From: Diacronema lutheri
Lineage: Eukaryota > Haptophyta > Pavlovophyceae > Pavlovales > Pavlovaceae
Length of the DNA: 64,000 nucleotides
Direction of reading: 5' to 3'
Assembly: GCA_019448385.1 (NCBI GenBank)
Contig: JAGTXO010000021.1
Span: 248,001-312,000, forward strand
Notes under the pieces: model-generated
Databases searched by the model: none
What the model was told of the DNA's origin: nothing
The model's input: only the letters and a program-made list of their open reading frames with translations
Program-made: the position numbers and the translations under genes
Shown: one piece after another, positions 56,501 to 64,000 of the stretch
How positions within the stretch are numbered: position 1 is the first letter of the stretch
How the letters are laid out: each line of letters opens with the position of its first letter

Positions 56501-59500
56501 ATGGCGGAGGGCGAGCCCGCGGGCTCGTCCTTACACATCGGCGGCGTGCGGGTGGCGTTCCCGCGGCAGGCGTACGGCGCGCAGCTTGCGATGATGGGCC
56601 AGATCATTCGCGCGTGCACGCGCCGCGAGCATGCCCTCCTCGAGCTCCCAACCGGCTCGGGCAAGAGCCTCGCGCTGCTGTGCGCATCGCTCGCATGGCG
56701 CGCGCATGAGGCCGAGGCGCTCCGGGCCGAGCAGCCGGCCGGGCGCGCGCGCGCCGCGCCGCGCGTGATCGTCGCATCGCGCACGCACAGTCAGCTCAAG
56801 CAGCTCGTGCGCGAGCTGCGCTCCACCAGCTATCGCCCGCGCGTCGTCGTGCTCGGCTCGCGCGAGCAGCTGTGCGTGAGCAAAAAGGCGCGCGCTGACG
56901 CAACTCGGCGCGGCTGCAGCCTCAACGACGCATGCCAGCGCGCATTACTCGAAGGGAGCTGCGGACACGTGCACGCGGCCTCAAAGCTCAAGTCGGCGCC
57001 CGAGCTTGAGCCGCCCGCGCTCCCGGACCTCGAGGACGTCGTCGCTGCCGCGCGCGGCGCGAGGGCATGCGCGTATTTTGGCACGCGTCTACGCACGCCA
57101 CGCGCGGAGCTGGTGCTCTGCCCGTACAACTACTTGCTCGATCCGCAGGTGCGCGCGTCGTCCGACCTCGACGCGCTGCTCGACGGCGCCGCCATCGTTG
57201 TCGACGAGGCGCACGCGCTCGAAGACGCGTCGCGCGAGGCGGCGAGCGCCCAGCTCACCCTCCGCGCGCTCCGCGACGCTGCGGCTGCGCTTGAGGGCGC
57301 GCGCGACCACGAGGCGCTCGCCGAGCTGTCGGACGAGGTGGCGGTGCTGCACGACCTCGCCGACGCGCTGTGCAGCTGGCTGATGGCCACGTCGCGCACG
57401 CTGCGCGCCACCTCTTTTGAAACGGAGTCGCGATGCTGGACAGGCGCCCGCGCGGCGCGCTCGCAGCTCGAGGAGGTCGGGCTGCGCGCCGAGACGCTCG
57501 AGCTCGTCAACGGCGCGTGGACGCGTGTGAGCGCCAAGCTCGCCGAGCGCGGCGGTGGCGAACACGAGGAAGATGAGCGCGCGCGTGGCGCACGTGCGCG
57601 CGCGCGCGCGCCAGGCGGAGCGCGCGGCGGAGGTGGCGACGGCGGCACGAATGGCGGCGAAGCGGAGGAAGTGCTGCCGCGCGGCGTGCTGTCGACGCTC
57701 GGGACGCTCTTCACTGCCATTCGCTTCATGTTTCGCCTCGGCCATGGTGGAGACCGGGCTGGCGCGGCCGGCGCGGGCGCGGTGGGCGCGGGCGCGGCCG
57801 GCGCGGCCGGCGCGGCCGGCGCGGGCGTGGCGGGCGCGGGCAGCATGCTCGGCTTTGTGGAGAGTGGTGCGCAGAGCGGCGCGCACGATGACGCGCTCGC
57901 TCACTTCTCCATCGCCGTGCTTCGCCAATTGGGCGGCGCGCGCGCCCGTGCTGGCGCGCGCGGTGCCGCCGGCGGCGGTGGCGTCGGCCGCGGTCTTGGC
58001 TCGGCGATTGGAGACGGCGCTGACGGCGGCGATGGCGGCGATGGCGGCGACGGCACTGACGGCGATTCGCTCAGCGTCGCCTTTTGGTGCCACCACGCTG
58101 CCGTCGCGTTCGATACCGTGCGCTCGCGCGCGCGATGCGTCGTGCTGACGTCCGGCACGCTCTCGCCGCTCGCGTCGCTCGAGTCCGAGCTCGGCGTGCG
58201 GTTCCCAATCCAGCTCGAGGCGGCGCACGTCGTGCCGCCGGACCGCGTACTTGCGCTCACGCTCGGCGTCGCGCCCGTCGCGCTGGCGGACGCGGTGGAA
58301 GGCGCGGTACAGCGCGACACGTGCGAGGCGCGCGCGTCGCTCTGCGGCACGCCGCTGCTCGCTGACTTTGGCAACTCCGAGTCGGCCGTCTTCCTCGACG
58401 GGCTCGGGCTGCTCGCGCTGCGCGTGTGCGAGCGATCGCCCGGCGGCGTGCTTGTCTTCGTGCCGTCGTATGCTATGCTCGAGCGGTTGAGCGCGCGCTG
58501 GCGATCGACCGGCGTCGAGGCGGCGCTGCTCAAGCGCAAGGCCGCCGTGCTCGCCGAGCCGCGCAAGTCGGACGCGCTCGCGGCGGTGCTCGGCTCGTTT
58601 TACGCCGCCGTCGACAGCGGCGGCGGCGCGCTGCTCGCCGCCGTCTTCAGGGGCAAAGTTGCGGAGGGCCTCGATTTTAAAGATGATCACTGCCGCACAG
58701 TCATGGCGGTCGGCCTGCCCTTCCCGCACGCCAAGGACCTGCGCGTCACGCTCAAGCGGCAGCACAACGACGCCGTGCGCTCGGCCGCACGCGCGCAGCC
58801 GAGCGTCGCACAACGATGGCTACCGTCGACGCCGCCAGCGAGCGCCGCTGGCGGCTTCATCCATGGCGACGTGGGAGCGGATGCCGCGGCGGCGCTTGCA
58901 GCGGATGCACAGCGGTTACTACGCGCCGGACTGTCCGGCAGCGAGTGGTACGCGCAGCAGGCATACCGCGCAATCAACCAAGCGATCGGCCGTTGCCTCC
59001 GCCACCGGCGAGACTACGGCGCTGTCCTGCTCGTCGATGCGCGCTTCGCGCGCGAGGAGCGGCGGATTCTTCCCGCGCTTTCGCGCTGGGTGCGCGATCG
59101 TGTGCGCCACGCGCCGAACGCGGAGCATGCACTCGATTCGCTGGGCGATTTCTTCGCGCGCATCCGCGCGGCGGAGTCGGAGGACGCGCGCGCGCGCGCC
59201 TCTGCCGGCGTGGCGTCGCTACACGCCGATACGACGCTCAAGCACCAGACTGGCAGTGGCCGCGCGCCGCTCGTCGACAGAGCGTCACAGCCGCCTCACT
59301 CGCAGCCGCCCGCGCGCGCCACGCCCAGCAATGGCGTGCCGGCGGCGACGCACCAGAAAACGGCAGGCGCGCGCGGCGCACTGCGCGCGCCGACGGAATG
59401 CGCGCGCGCCTCGCCCTGGTCGCTGTGCGTACGCGCCTCGACCGGTGCTGGCGCACGCACCGGGTCCGCGCGCGCTCCGCCGTCCGGGGTGTCCGGCGCT

Positions 59501-59926
59501 GAACCCGCCGTGACGCTTGGTCGGCCGTCCGCCATGCTGGACGATGGCGCGTGCGAGGGAGGATCCGAGCGGATTGAGAGCGTGCGCTTGCCGACGGTGC
59601 GCTCGCCAGTGCGATTCGCTCGCGCGCCGGCGCTTCGCCCCAGGGCGCACGGTAGCGGGCGCGCGCAGAAGGCGTGCTCGATGCCAACGTCCACGCCGGC
59701 GCCCTCGACTCATGCACGCGCCTCGACGGACGAGGCGCACGCGCACGCGTCCGCGACGCGCGACGGCCATGGTGCTTCGGCCGCATGCGGCGCGGCGCAA
59801 GGGAACGACAGCGACGACGACTTTGACCTACGGCGCGCGCCGGTGGCCTGTCGCAAGCGCAAGGCGGACGGCAACGCACTGAAGCCAACCGCCCCGCCAG
59901 CAACCTGCCAGCAACGCCAAAGTTAA
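56501..59926 (+). CDS. FANCJ/BRIP1-like Fe-S DNA helicase (XPD family)
   Basis: 1,141 residues, single exon. 5'-3' superfamily 2 helicase for interstrand cross-link repair and G-quadruplex unwinding. Q/Walker A region: FPRQAYGAQLAMMGQII and LLELPTGSGKSLALLC (about 48). Motif Ia: ASRTHSQLKQLVRELR. Four Cys of the Fe-S domain: REQLCVSKK, LNDACQ, GSCGHVH and RACAYFGTR. DEAH box: AIVVDEAHALEDASRE. Later motifs: VVLTSGTLSPLASLESELGV, GGVLVFVPSYAMLERL, FRGKVAEGLDFKDD, VGLPFPHAKDLRVTLKRQ and QAYRAINQAIGRCLRHRRDY. The extended RGKVxEGxDF and WY-QAYRA-NQA-GRC-RH text favours FANCJ over RTEL1 or XPD. The last 250 residues are disordered. A Gly/Ala-rich insertion lies before LSVAFWCHHAAVAFD. Confidence 0.9.
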   Translation: MAEGEPAGSSLHIGGVRVAFPRQAYGAQLAMMGQIIRACTRREHALLELPTGSGKSLALLCASLAWRAHEAEALRAEQPAGRARAAPRVIVASRTHSQLKQLVRELRSTSYRPRVVVLGSREQLCVSKKARADATRRGCSLNDACQRALLEGSCGHVHAASKLKSAPELEPPALPDLEDVVAAARGARACAYFGTRLRTPRAELVLCPYNYLLDPQVRASSDLDALLDGAAIVVDEAHALEDASREAASAQLTLRALRDAAAALEGARDHEALAELSDEVAVLHDLADALCSWLMATSRTLRATSFETESRCWTGARAARSQLEEVGLRAETLELVNGAWTRVSAKLAERGGGEHEEDERARGARARARAPGGARGGGGDGGTNGGEAEEVLPRGVLSTLGTLFTAIRFMFRLGHGGDRAGAAGAGAVGAGAAGAAGAAGAGVAGAGSMLGFVESGAQSGAHDDALAHFSIAVLRQLGGARARAGARGAAGGGGVGRGLGSAIGDGADGGDGGDGGDGTDGDSLSVAFWCHHAAVAFDTVRSRARCVVLTSGTLSPLASLESELGVRFPIQLEAAHVVPPDRVLALTLGVAPVALADAVEGAVQRDTCEARASLCGTPLLADFGNSESAVFLDGLGLLALRVCERSPGGVLVFVPSYAMLERLSARWRSTGVEAALLKRKAAVLAEPRKSDALAAVLGSFYAAVDSGGGALLAAVFRGKVAEGLDFKDDHCRTVMAVGLPFPHAKDLRVTLKRQHNDAVRSAARAQPSVAQRWLPSTPPASAAGGFIHGDVGADAAAALAADAQRLLRAGLSGSEWYAQQAYRAINQAIGRCLRHRRDYGAVLLVDARFAREERRILPALSRWVRDRVRHAPNAEHALDSLGDFFARIRAAESEDARARASAGVASLHADTTLKHQTGSGRAPLVDRASQPPHSQPPARATPSNGVPAATHQKTAGARGALRAPTECARASPWSLCVRASTGAGARTGSARAPPSGVSGAEPAVTLGRPSAMLDDGACEGGSERIESVRLPTVRSPVRFARAPALRPRAHGSGRAQKACSMPTSTPAPSTHARASTDEAHAHASATRDGHGASAACGAAQGNDSDDDFDLRRAPVACRKRKADGNALKPTAPPATCQQRQS

Positions 59927-60013
59927 AGGCGATGCGCGCCGTTGTCAGCGCGCGTGTGCCAGCGAAAAGGCCTAGCGCCGACAGGTGCCCTCCGGCCGCC
60001 ACCACCGTCCCCC

Positions 60014-61675
60014 TCACGCCGTGCGCACGGCTGGCGCCACGCCGCATGGCGCCTTGGCGGGGTGAACGGCGTCCGTCCGCCAAAACTCACATGCGGGTTC
60101 AGAGTGCGCGCACAGCACAAGCTCAAAGGTGAGCGTGCGCGTCATCGCATCGGGCGTACCACGCGCATCGACGCCGCCGATCGCGCCCGCCGCCGCACCA
60201 GGCGCCGCTTCGCGCGCCACGACGACGTGCACGTGCACGCGCGAGCCGACGGCGTCGCGCTCCTTGGCACCATGCGCCGCTCCCGCCGCCGGCGCGTGCT
60301 GCTCGCCATCGCCCTCCACCGCGCCGTCGTCGTCGTCGGCGACGCGCGCCATCCAGCCCGAGCCGGGAAGCAGCGCATCGTACGGGTCCATTTTTAAAAT
60401 CTGCGCAAAGCGCTCGGCGGTGCGAAGGCGCGCGCGATTCGCGCCCGAGTTGAGCGCGAACGCGCCGCGCACGTCGCCCGCGCGCAGCGCGGCGAGCTGC
60501 GCGCGGACAACGTCGCGCGGCGTCGCCTCGGCCGGAAGGTTCGGTGCTGGCATTGCTTCCGCACCAACGGCCGCATTGTGCGCGCCCAAGTCCGCGGCCG
60601 CCGAGCTGGCGGATGGCGCGAGCCGCAGGCACTTGCGCACGGGCTCGGCGCCATCGCGCGAGACGAAGGCGTCCAGCTCGTCCAACCGGACCCACAGGTT
60701 GCCGTGGTGGCCCCACAACCCGACGAGCCCCGGGTCGCGCGCCGCCGCCGCCGCGTCGTTGTCGCCGTCGCCCGTCGGCGGTGCGCGCGGTGCGTGCGCG
60801 AGCTCCGCGACGATCTCAGCCGCCTGCACGACGGTGCACGCGGAGCGGTTGAAGTGGCGGTTGCCGTCGGCAATGTACACGCGTCGCGCGCGCACCGCGG
60901 GCAGCGCGCGCCACGCCTCGTCATCGAGCAGCCCAATCGCGCGTAATTCATTGGCTGAGCGCTCGATTGTGAAACCGCACGGGGCGATGATGATCGCGTC
61001 GGCGCTCTCGAGCGCGGCGAGCGGGATGAGCGGCGCGCTGCCGCCGCGTGAGCCGGCGATCATGCGCGCGCCCGCCGCCTCGCACAGCTCCGCCACCCAG
61101 TACCCGGAGCCCATGAGCGGCTCGAGCCACTCGAGGTGCGCAACGCGCGGCGGCGCGCGCGCGGCCGCGCCGACGGCCGCCGAGACGATCGCACCGATAG
61201 CGGCGAGCTGCGCGCGCATCTTGGCTTCGAGGCGTGCGCCGCGCTCGGGCACACCCAGCGCCCCAGCGATGACACGCACGTCGCTGAACACATCGTCGAG
61301 CGTCGTCGGCTGCACGCTTACGACGCGCGCGCCGCCGAGCGCCCTGCACGCCGATTGGAGGTCGTCGGCGGTCACGGCGCAGATGCGGCACTGGCTCTGC
61401 GTGATAATGACGTCGGCGCGCAGCGACTCGACGAGCGCGGCGTCGATCCTGTAGACCGGCCCGCCGCTCGCCGCCTGGTCACGCACCGCCGCGTCCAGCG
61501 CCGCGCTCGGCAGGTTTGGGTCGACGTTGGGCGCGGTCACGACCGGGACGGAGCGCGCGAGCTCGGGGTAGTCGCAGCCGTGCGAGCGGCCGACGAGGCA
61601 ATGCGCCATACCCAGCCGGCAGACAATGTCCGTCGTCGCCGAGAGCAGCGAGATGACGCGCGGCTCGTTCGCCAT
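60014..61675 (-). CDS. BtuF-like cobalamin/metal-binding protein with C-terminal DUF4864-like domain
   Basis: 553 residues, single exon. The N-terminal half is a class III periplasmic-binding-protein fold: RVISLLSATTDIVCRLGMAH, CLVGRSHGCDYPELARSVPV, ADVIITQSQCRICAVTADDL, PRVAHLEWLEPLMGSGYWV and VYIADGNRHFNRS. The text strongly resembles bacterial soluble cobalamin-binding proteins. There is no signal peptide, so it is probably cytosolic. The C-terminal part (VRAQLAALRAGDVRGAFALN, then FAQILKMDPYDALLPG) resembles the DUF4864 family. A role in corrinoid handling is inference. It is head to head with the REI1-like gene, 50 bp apart. Confidence 0.75.
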   Translation of the reverse strand: MANEPRVISLLSATTDIVCRLGMAHCLVGRSHGCDYPELARSVPVVTAPNVDPNLPSAALDAAVRDQAASGGPVYRIDAALVESLRADVIITQSQCRICAVTADDLQSACRALGGARVVSVQPTTLDDVFSDVRVIAGALGVPERGARLEAKMRAQLAAIGAIVSAAVGAAARAPPRVAHLEWLEPLMGSGYWVAELCEAAGARMIAGSRGGSAPLIPLAALESADAIIIAPCGFTIERSANELRAIGLLDDEAWRALPAVRARRVYIADGNRHFNRSACTVVQAAEIVAELAHAPRAPPTGDGDNDAAAAARDPGLVGLWGHHGNLWVRLDELDAFVSRDGAEPVRKCLRLAPSASSAAADLGAHNAAVGAEAMPAPNLPAEATPRDVVRAQLAALRAGDVRGAFALNSGANRARLRTAERFAQILKMDPYDALLPGSGWMARVADDDDGAVEGDGEQHAPAAGAAHGAKERDAVGSRVHVHVVVAREAAPGAAAGAIGGVDARGTPDAMTRTLTFELVLCAHSEPACEFWRTDAVHPAKAPCGVAPAVRTA

Positions 61676-61725
61676 TGCCTTCCCGCGTCCGCCTTTTCAC
61701 AGCCGCGGGCCATCCTCCTCGTGGC

Positions 61726-63353
61726 ATGGACGTCAGCCCGCCAGCGACGGGCTTCACGGCCTTCACGGCGCCCGGCGTGGTGTTCGAGACGGATGAGGCG
61801 CTCAAGGCGCACTACAAGTGCGACGCGCGCGCGCTCTGCGCCGTGCCTAGCTTTCGGCCCCTGCGCGAGGCGCGCGCGCGCCGTGCCGTTCCGCGCCGCC
61901 GTTTGACCGCGCCGCCCGCGCGTCTCGCGCTCTCGCGCTCGCGTCTCGCGCAGGACGGAGTGGCATCGGCACAACCTGAAGCGCAAGGTGGCCAACTTGA
62001 AGCCGCTTTCCAAAGAGGCCTTCGACGCGCGCCAGCAGGCCGCCGCCGCCGCGGACACCGCGTCCGCGGGCGGGAAGCGATCGGGGCAGGCGCGCAGCGA
62101 CGCCAAGCACGGCGGCGGCGGCGGTAGCGCGGTCAGCGGTGGCGCGGTGGACGAGGCGATGGGTGATGCAGTGCGGCGTGCACACCCGCAGTCCAAGGCG
62201 GCCTTCTACCAGCGCGCCGCCGAGATGACCGACGACGAGATCATCGAGCAGCGCCTCGCGCAGCTGCCCGCAGGCGGGCTGACGCCTGGGACCGACATAT
62301 TCTCTTCGCACGAGGCCGAGTCGCTCGAGGCGAACCTGGCGCACATGGCGCACGCGCACGGCTTCGTCGTGCCGTACGCCGAGTACGTCGTCGACCTGCC
62401 CGGCCTCGTGCGCTACCTGCAGGAGAAGGTCTGGGTTGGCTGCACGTCGCTGCTGACGAACCATGTCTTCCACTCAGCGGCCAGCTGCCAGGCGCACATG
62501 GTGCGCGCACGCGCGCGCGCGCACGCCGGCGCGGCGGGCGGCAGTTCGCGAGCGCCGCGCAAGTGAGGGCCGCGTCCGCCCGTTCCGCCGCCACCGCCTT
62601 GCATCGGCCCCGCCTGACGCGAGCGCGTGGGACCCCGCGCGCTGGACGCCCGCGAACACGCGCCGCGCGCCGCGCCGCGGCGCCCGCGCGTAGAAAGACA
62701 AGGGCACGTGCCGCTTCGAGCTGGAGGGGCACGAGGACGAGTTTTACGACTATTACGACCTGCACGCGTTGGCGGATGATTCGCCCAATTGGCACGAGGA
62801 GCTGCTTGCGCCCGGCGAGGCCGCAGCTGAGGATTTGGACATGGAGGCAGCGGCGGAGGCGGCCGCTGCCGAGGACGCGGCGGCCGGGGAGGCGGGCGAG
62901 GAGGGTGGCGTCACGCGCGCGCACGACGATGCCGAGTACGTACGCGTGCGCGTCGTGTACAGGCCGGCCGCCGCCGCGCCGCCGCCGGCGGGCGGCTCGG
63001 GCGCCGGCGCCGGCGCGGCCGCGGCTGCACGCGCGGAGAACGCGGTTGCCCTCGTCGTCGGCGGCGGCAGGGAGCTTGGCCACCGCTCGCTGCGCCGGTA
63101 CTACGGACAGAGCTACCGGGCAGCGCAGCCCGAGCGCGAGCAGGTGCAGCGCCTGCTGCTCGCGTACCAGCAGATGGGCGTGCTGCGCGCCGCGCCACAG
63201 CAGGCGGGCGTGCGCGGCGGCGCGGGCGCGCGTAGCGACCGCGCGAGGCGCGACCTGACCAAGCAGCAGCGCTCGCAGCTGTCGCTCGGCGTGAAGGGCA
63301 ACATGCTCATGCGCAAGCGCGGTCAGCCCTCGCAAAACATCATTTTCGGTTGA
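61726..63353 (+). CDS. REI1/ZNF622-like 60S biogenesis factor, zinc fingers degenerate
   Basis: Three exons, 61726-61817, 61954-62500 and 62694-63353, with GT-AG borders and matching phases, give about 432 residues. Hallmarks: HYKTEWHRHNLKRKVANLKP (across intron 1), EANLAHMAHAHGFVVPYAEY, VVDLPGLVRYLQEKV, KDKGTCRFELEGHEDEFYDY, GHRSLRRYYGQSYR and the C-terminal KGNMLMRKRGQPSQNIIFG. REI1 recycles Arx1/Alb1 from cytoplasmic pre-60S subunits. The zinc pairs are lost: FTAFTAPGVVF where the family has FTCxxCxxxF, TDIFSS where CLFC is expected, and GCTSLL where CLxC is expected; the second finger is absent. His residues partly remain. The fold may be kept without zinc, or this may be a specialised paralogue. 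Confidence 0.85.
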
Positions 63354-63439
63354 GTGCAGAGATGGGCGCGGCCCCACTGTCATGATGATCATGTTACTTA
63401 CATCCTGGAGACCCCGGCGTGACATGCAACACAGACGCG

Positions 63440-64000
63440 ATGCCAACACCGGGCGACGGCTGCCTCGCAAAATTTGATGTCACGCCGCGTCGCGCCGGCT
63501 CGAGCCCGAGCGCGCCATTCATGCCGCCGTCGAAGGCATTCCTCTCCACGTGCCCCGTGGATGGCTTCTCAAACCAGCTTCTTGCGCTGTTCGCCGCGGC
63601 CGCGCTGGCGCACGACCTTGGTGGCCTCCCGTTCTGGATCCCGCCGTTCGTCGTTGACAACCTCGTCGAGCAGCACCGAAACGTGCCGGAAGCGAAGCGC
63701 GCGAGCTTTTGCGCATTATGCTACGAGCACGTGGCGCGCGCGCGCACCATCCCTGCGGACGAGCTCGTCAACGTCTCACGCATCGAGGCAGTGGGCGGCG
63801 TGCGCTTCCCGGCCAGCGCCCTGGTCGGCCAGAGCTTCCATCGCTCGCGCGTCGTGCTCGACGTGTGCAAGATGCAGCTCCACGGGCTCGTGTTTGGCGG
63901 CACACACTGTGAGCCACCGGACCGCGTCGGCGCTGCGTCGATGGGCGCGCGCGCGCGGATCGCCGCGCAGGGGGCGGCCACGTATGCCTGCGTACGCGAG
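63440..64000 (+). CDS. Glycosyltransferase-like protein (fucosyltransferase-type N-terminus), partial
   Basis: The frame opens at the ATG 63440 (MPTPGDGCLAKFDVTPRRAG) and runs off the right edge (187 codons visible). CPVDGFSNQLLALFAAAALA with HDLGGLPFWIPPFVVDN resembles the nucleotide-sugar-binding start of O-fucosyltransferase-type GT families (G-x-x-N-Q-x x-A-L-x-L-A). Then LVEQHRNVPEAKRASFCALC, ARTIPADELVNVSRIEAVGG and RVVLDVCKMQLHGLVFGGTH. The family call rests on one motif and is weak. A broken copy lies inverted at 44.2-44.6 kb, so this gene has been duplicated within the region. Confidence 0.5.
   Translation, partial: MPTPGDGCLAKFDVTPRRAGSSPSAPFMPPSKAFLSTCPVDGFSNQLLALFAAAALAHDLGGLPFWIPPFVVDNLVEQHRNVPEAKRASFCALCYEHVARARTIPADELVNVSRIEAVGGVRFPASALVGQSFHRSRVVLDVCKMQLHGLVFGGTHCEPPDRVGAASMGARARIAAQGAATYACVRE

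Noticed and set aside
8328-61675. Bacterial contamination suggested by PutA and the BtuF-like gene
   Set aside because: PutA has a spliceosomal-type intron, and both genes lie among intron-bearing eukaryotic genes with the same base composition.
63361-63440. Earlier start of the partial glycosyltransferase-like gene
   Set aside because: An in-frame TGA at 63386 closes the frame upstream of the ATG at 63440.

Overview
This is nuclear DNA from a very GC-rich eukaryote with compact, intron-containing genes. The gene set (VPS52, TFIIIC subunit 6, p47/UBX, FANCJ-type helicase, REI1, CS-domain and IQ proteins) rules out a bacterium or a virus. Short introns, several with GC instead of GT donors, extreme GC at third codon positions, and bacterial-type genes that carry introns (fused PutA) or sit among nuclear genes (a cobalamin-binding-like protein) suggest a free-living microalga, perhaps a haptophyte. 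The lineage is inference only. Several gene pairs are head to head with 12 to 150 bp between start codons, implying shared bidirectional promoters.

Layout. 1-16.1 kb is housekeeping: a partial T4 Rnl1-type RNA ligase (-), VPS52 in about eight exons (-), a TFIIIC subunit-6-like gene (+), a p47-like UBX protein (-), a fused PutA proline catabolism enzyme (+), a small membrane protein (-), a SAM methyltransferase (-), an IQ-motif protein (+) and a CS/NudC-like protein (-). 16.1-22.6 kb is degenerate and repeat-rich: low-confidence ORFs, a broken coiled-coil gene, a 322-bp inverted-repeat (MITE-like) element at 18905-19226, and a frameshifted Pif1/Helitron-type helicase relic at 19.35-21.47 kb.

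22.6-38.07 kb is the most unusual part. Four exons joined by phase-0 introns can be read as one polyprotein of about 5,000 residues. In order it holds a ubiquitin-specific-protease-like domain, low-complexity linkers, a Ulp1/C48-like cysteine protease candidate with several degenerate-looking relatives, a YqaJ/lambda-exonuclease-like PD-(D/E)XK nuclease, a chromodomain, and a C-terminal Fanzor (eukaryotic TnpB-like RNA-guided nuclease) with its RuvC D-E-D residues and four-cysteine zinc site intact. I read it as a large mobile element, or a domesticated one, combining RNA-guided DNA cutting, an exonuclease, chromatin reading and (de)ubiquitin/SUMO-type proteolysis. A short non-coding stretch after it (38067-38470) is where a guide RNA and the element's right end would be expected.

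38.5-64 kb returns to cellular genes: a TIR-like/SHWW plus leucine-rich-repeat protein (-), a long unrecognised low-complexity protein (+), a broken fold-back copy of a glycosyltransferase-like gene between two palindromes (44.1-44.7 kb), a TKL-type kinase (-), a large membrane protein with an internal duplication (-), a Tudor-like segment and an AlkB-like 2OG oxygenase gene with long coding repeats (+), an FSH1-type serine hydrolase (-), a small basic protein (+), a FANCJ/BRIP1-like helicase (+), a cobalamin-binding-like protein (-), a REI1/ZNF622-like ribosome factor that has lost its zinc cysteines (+), and the intact-looking 5' part of the glycosyltransferase-like gene that runs off the right edge.
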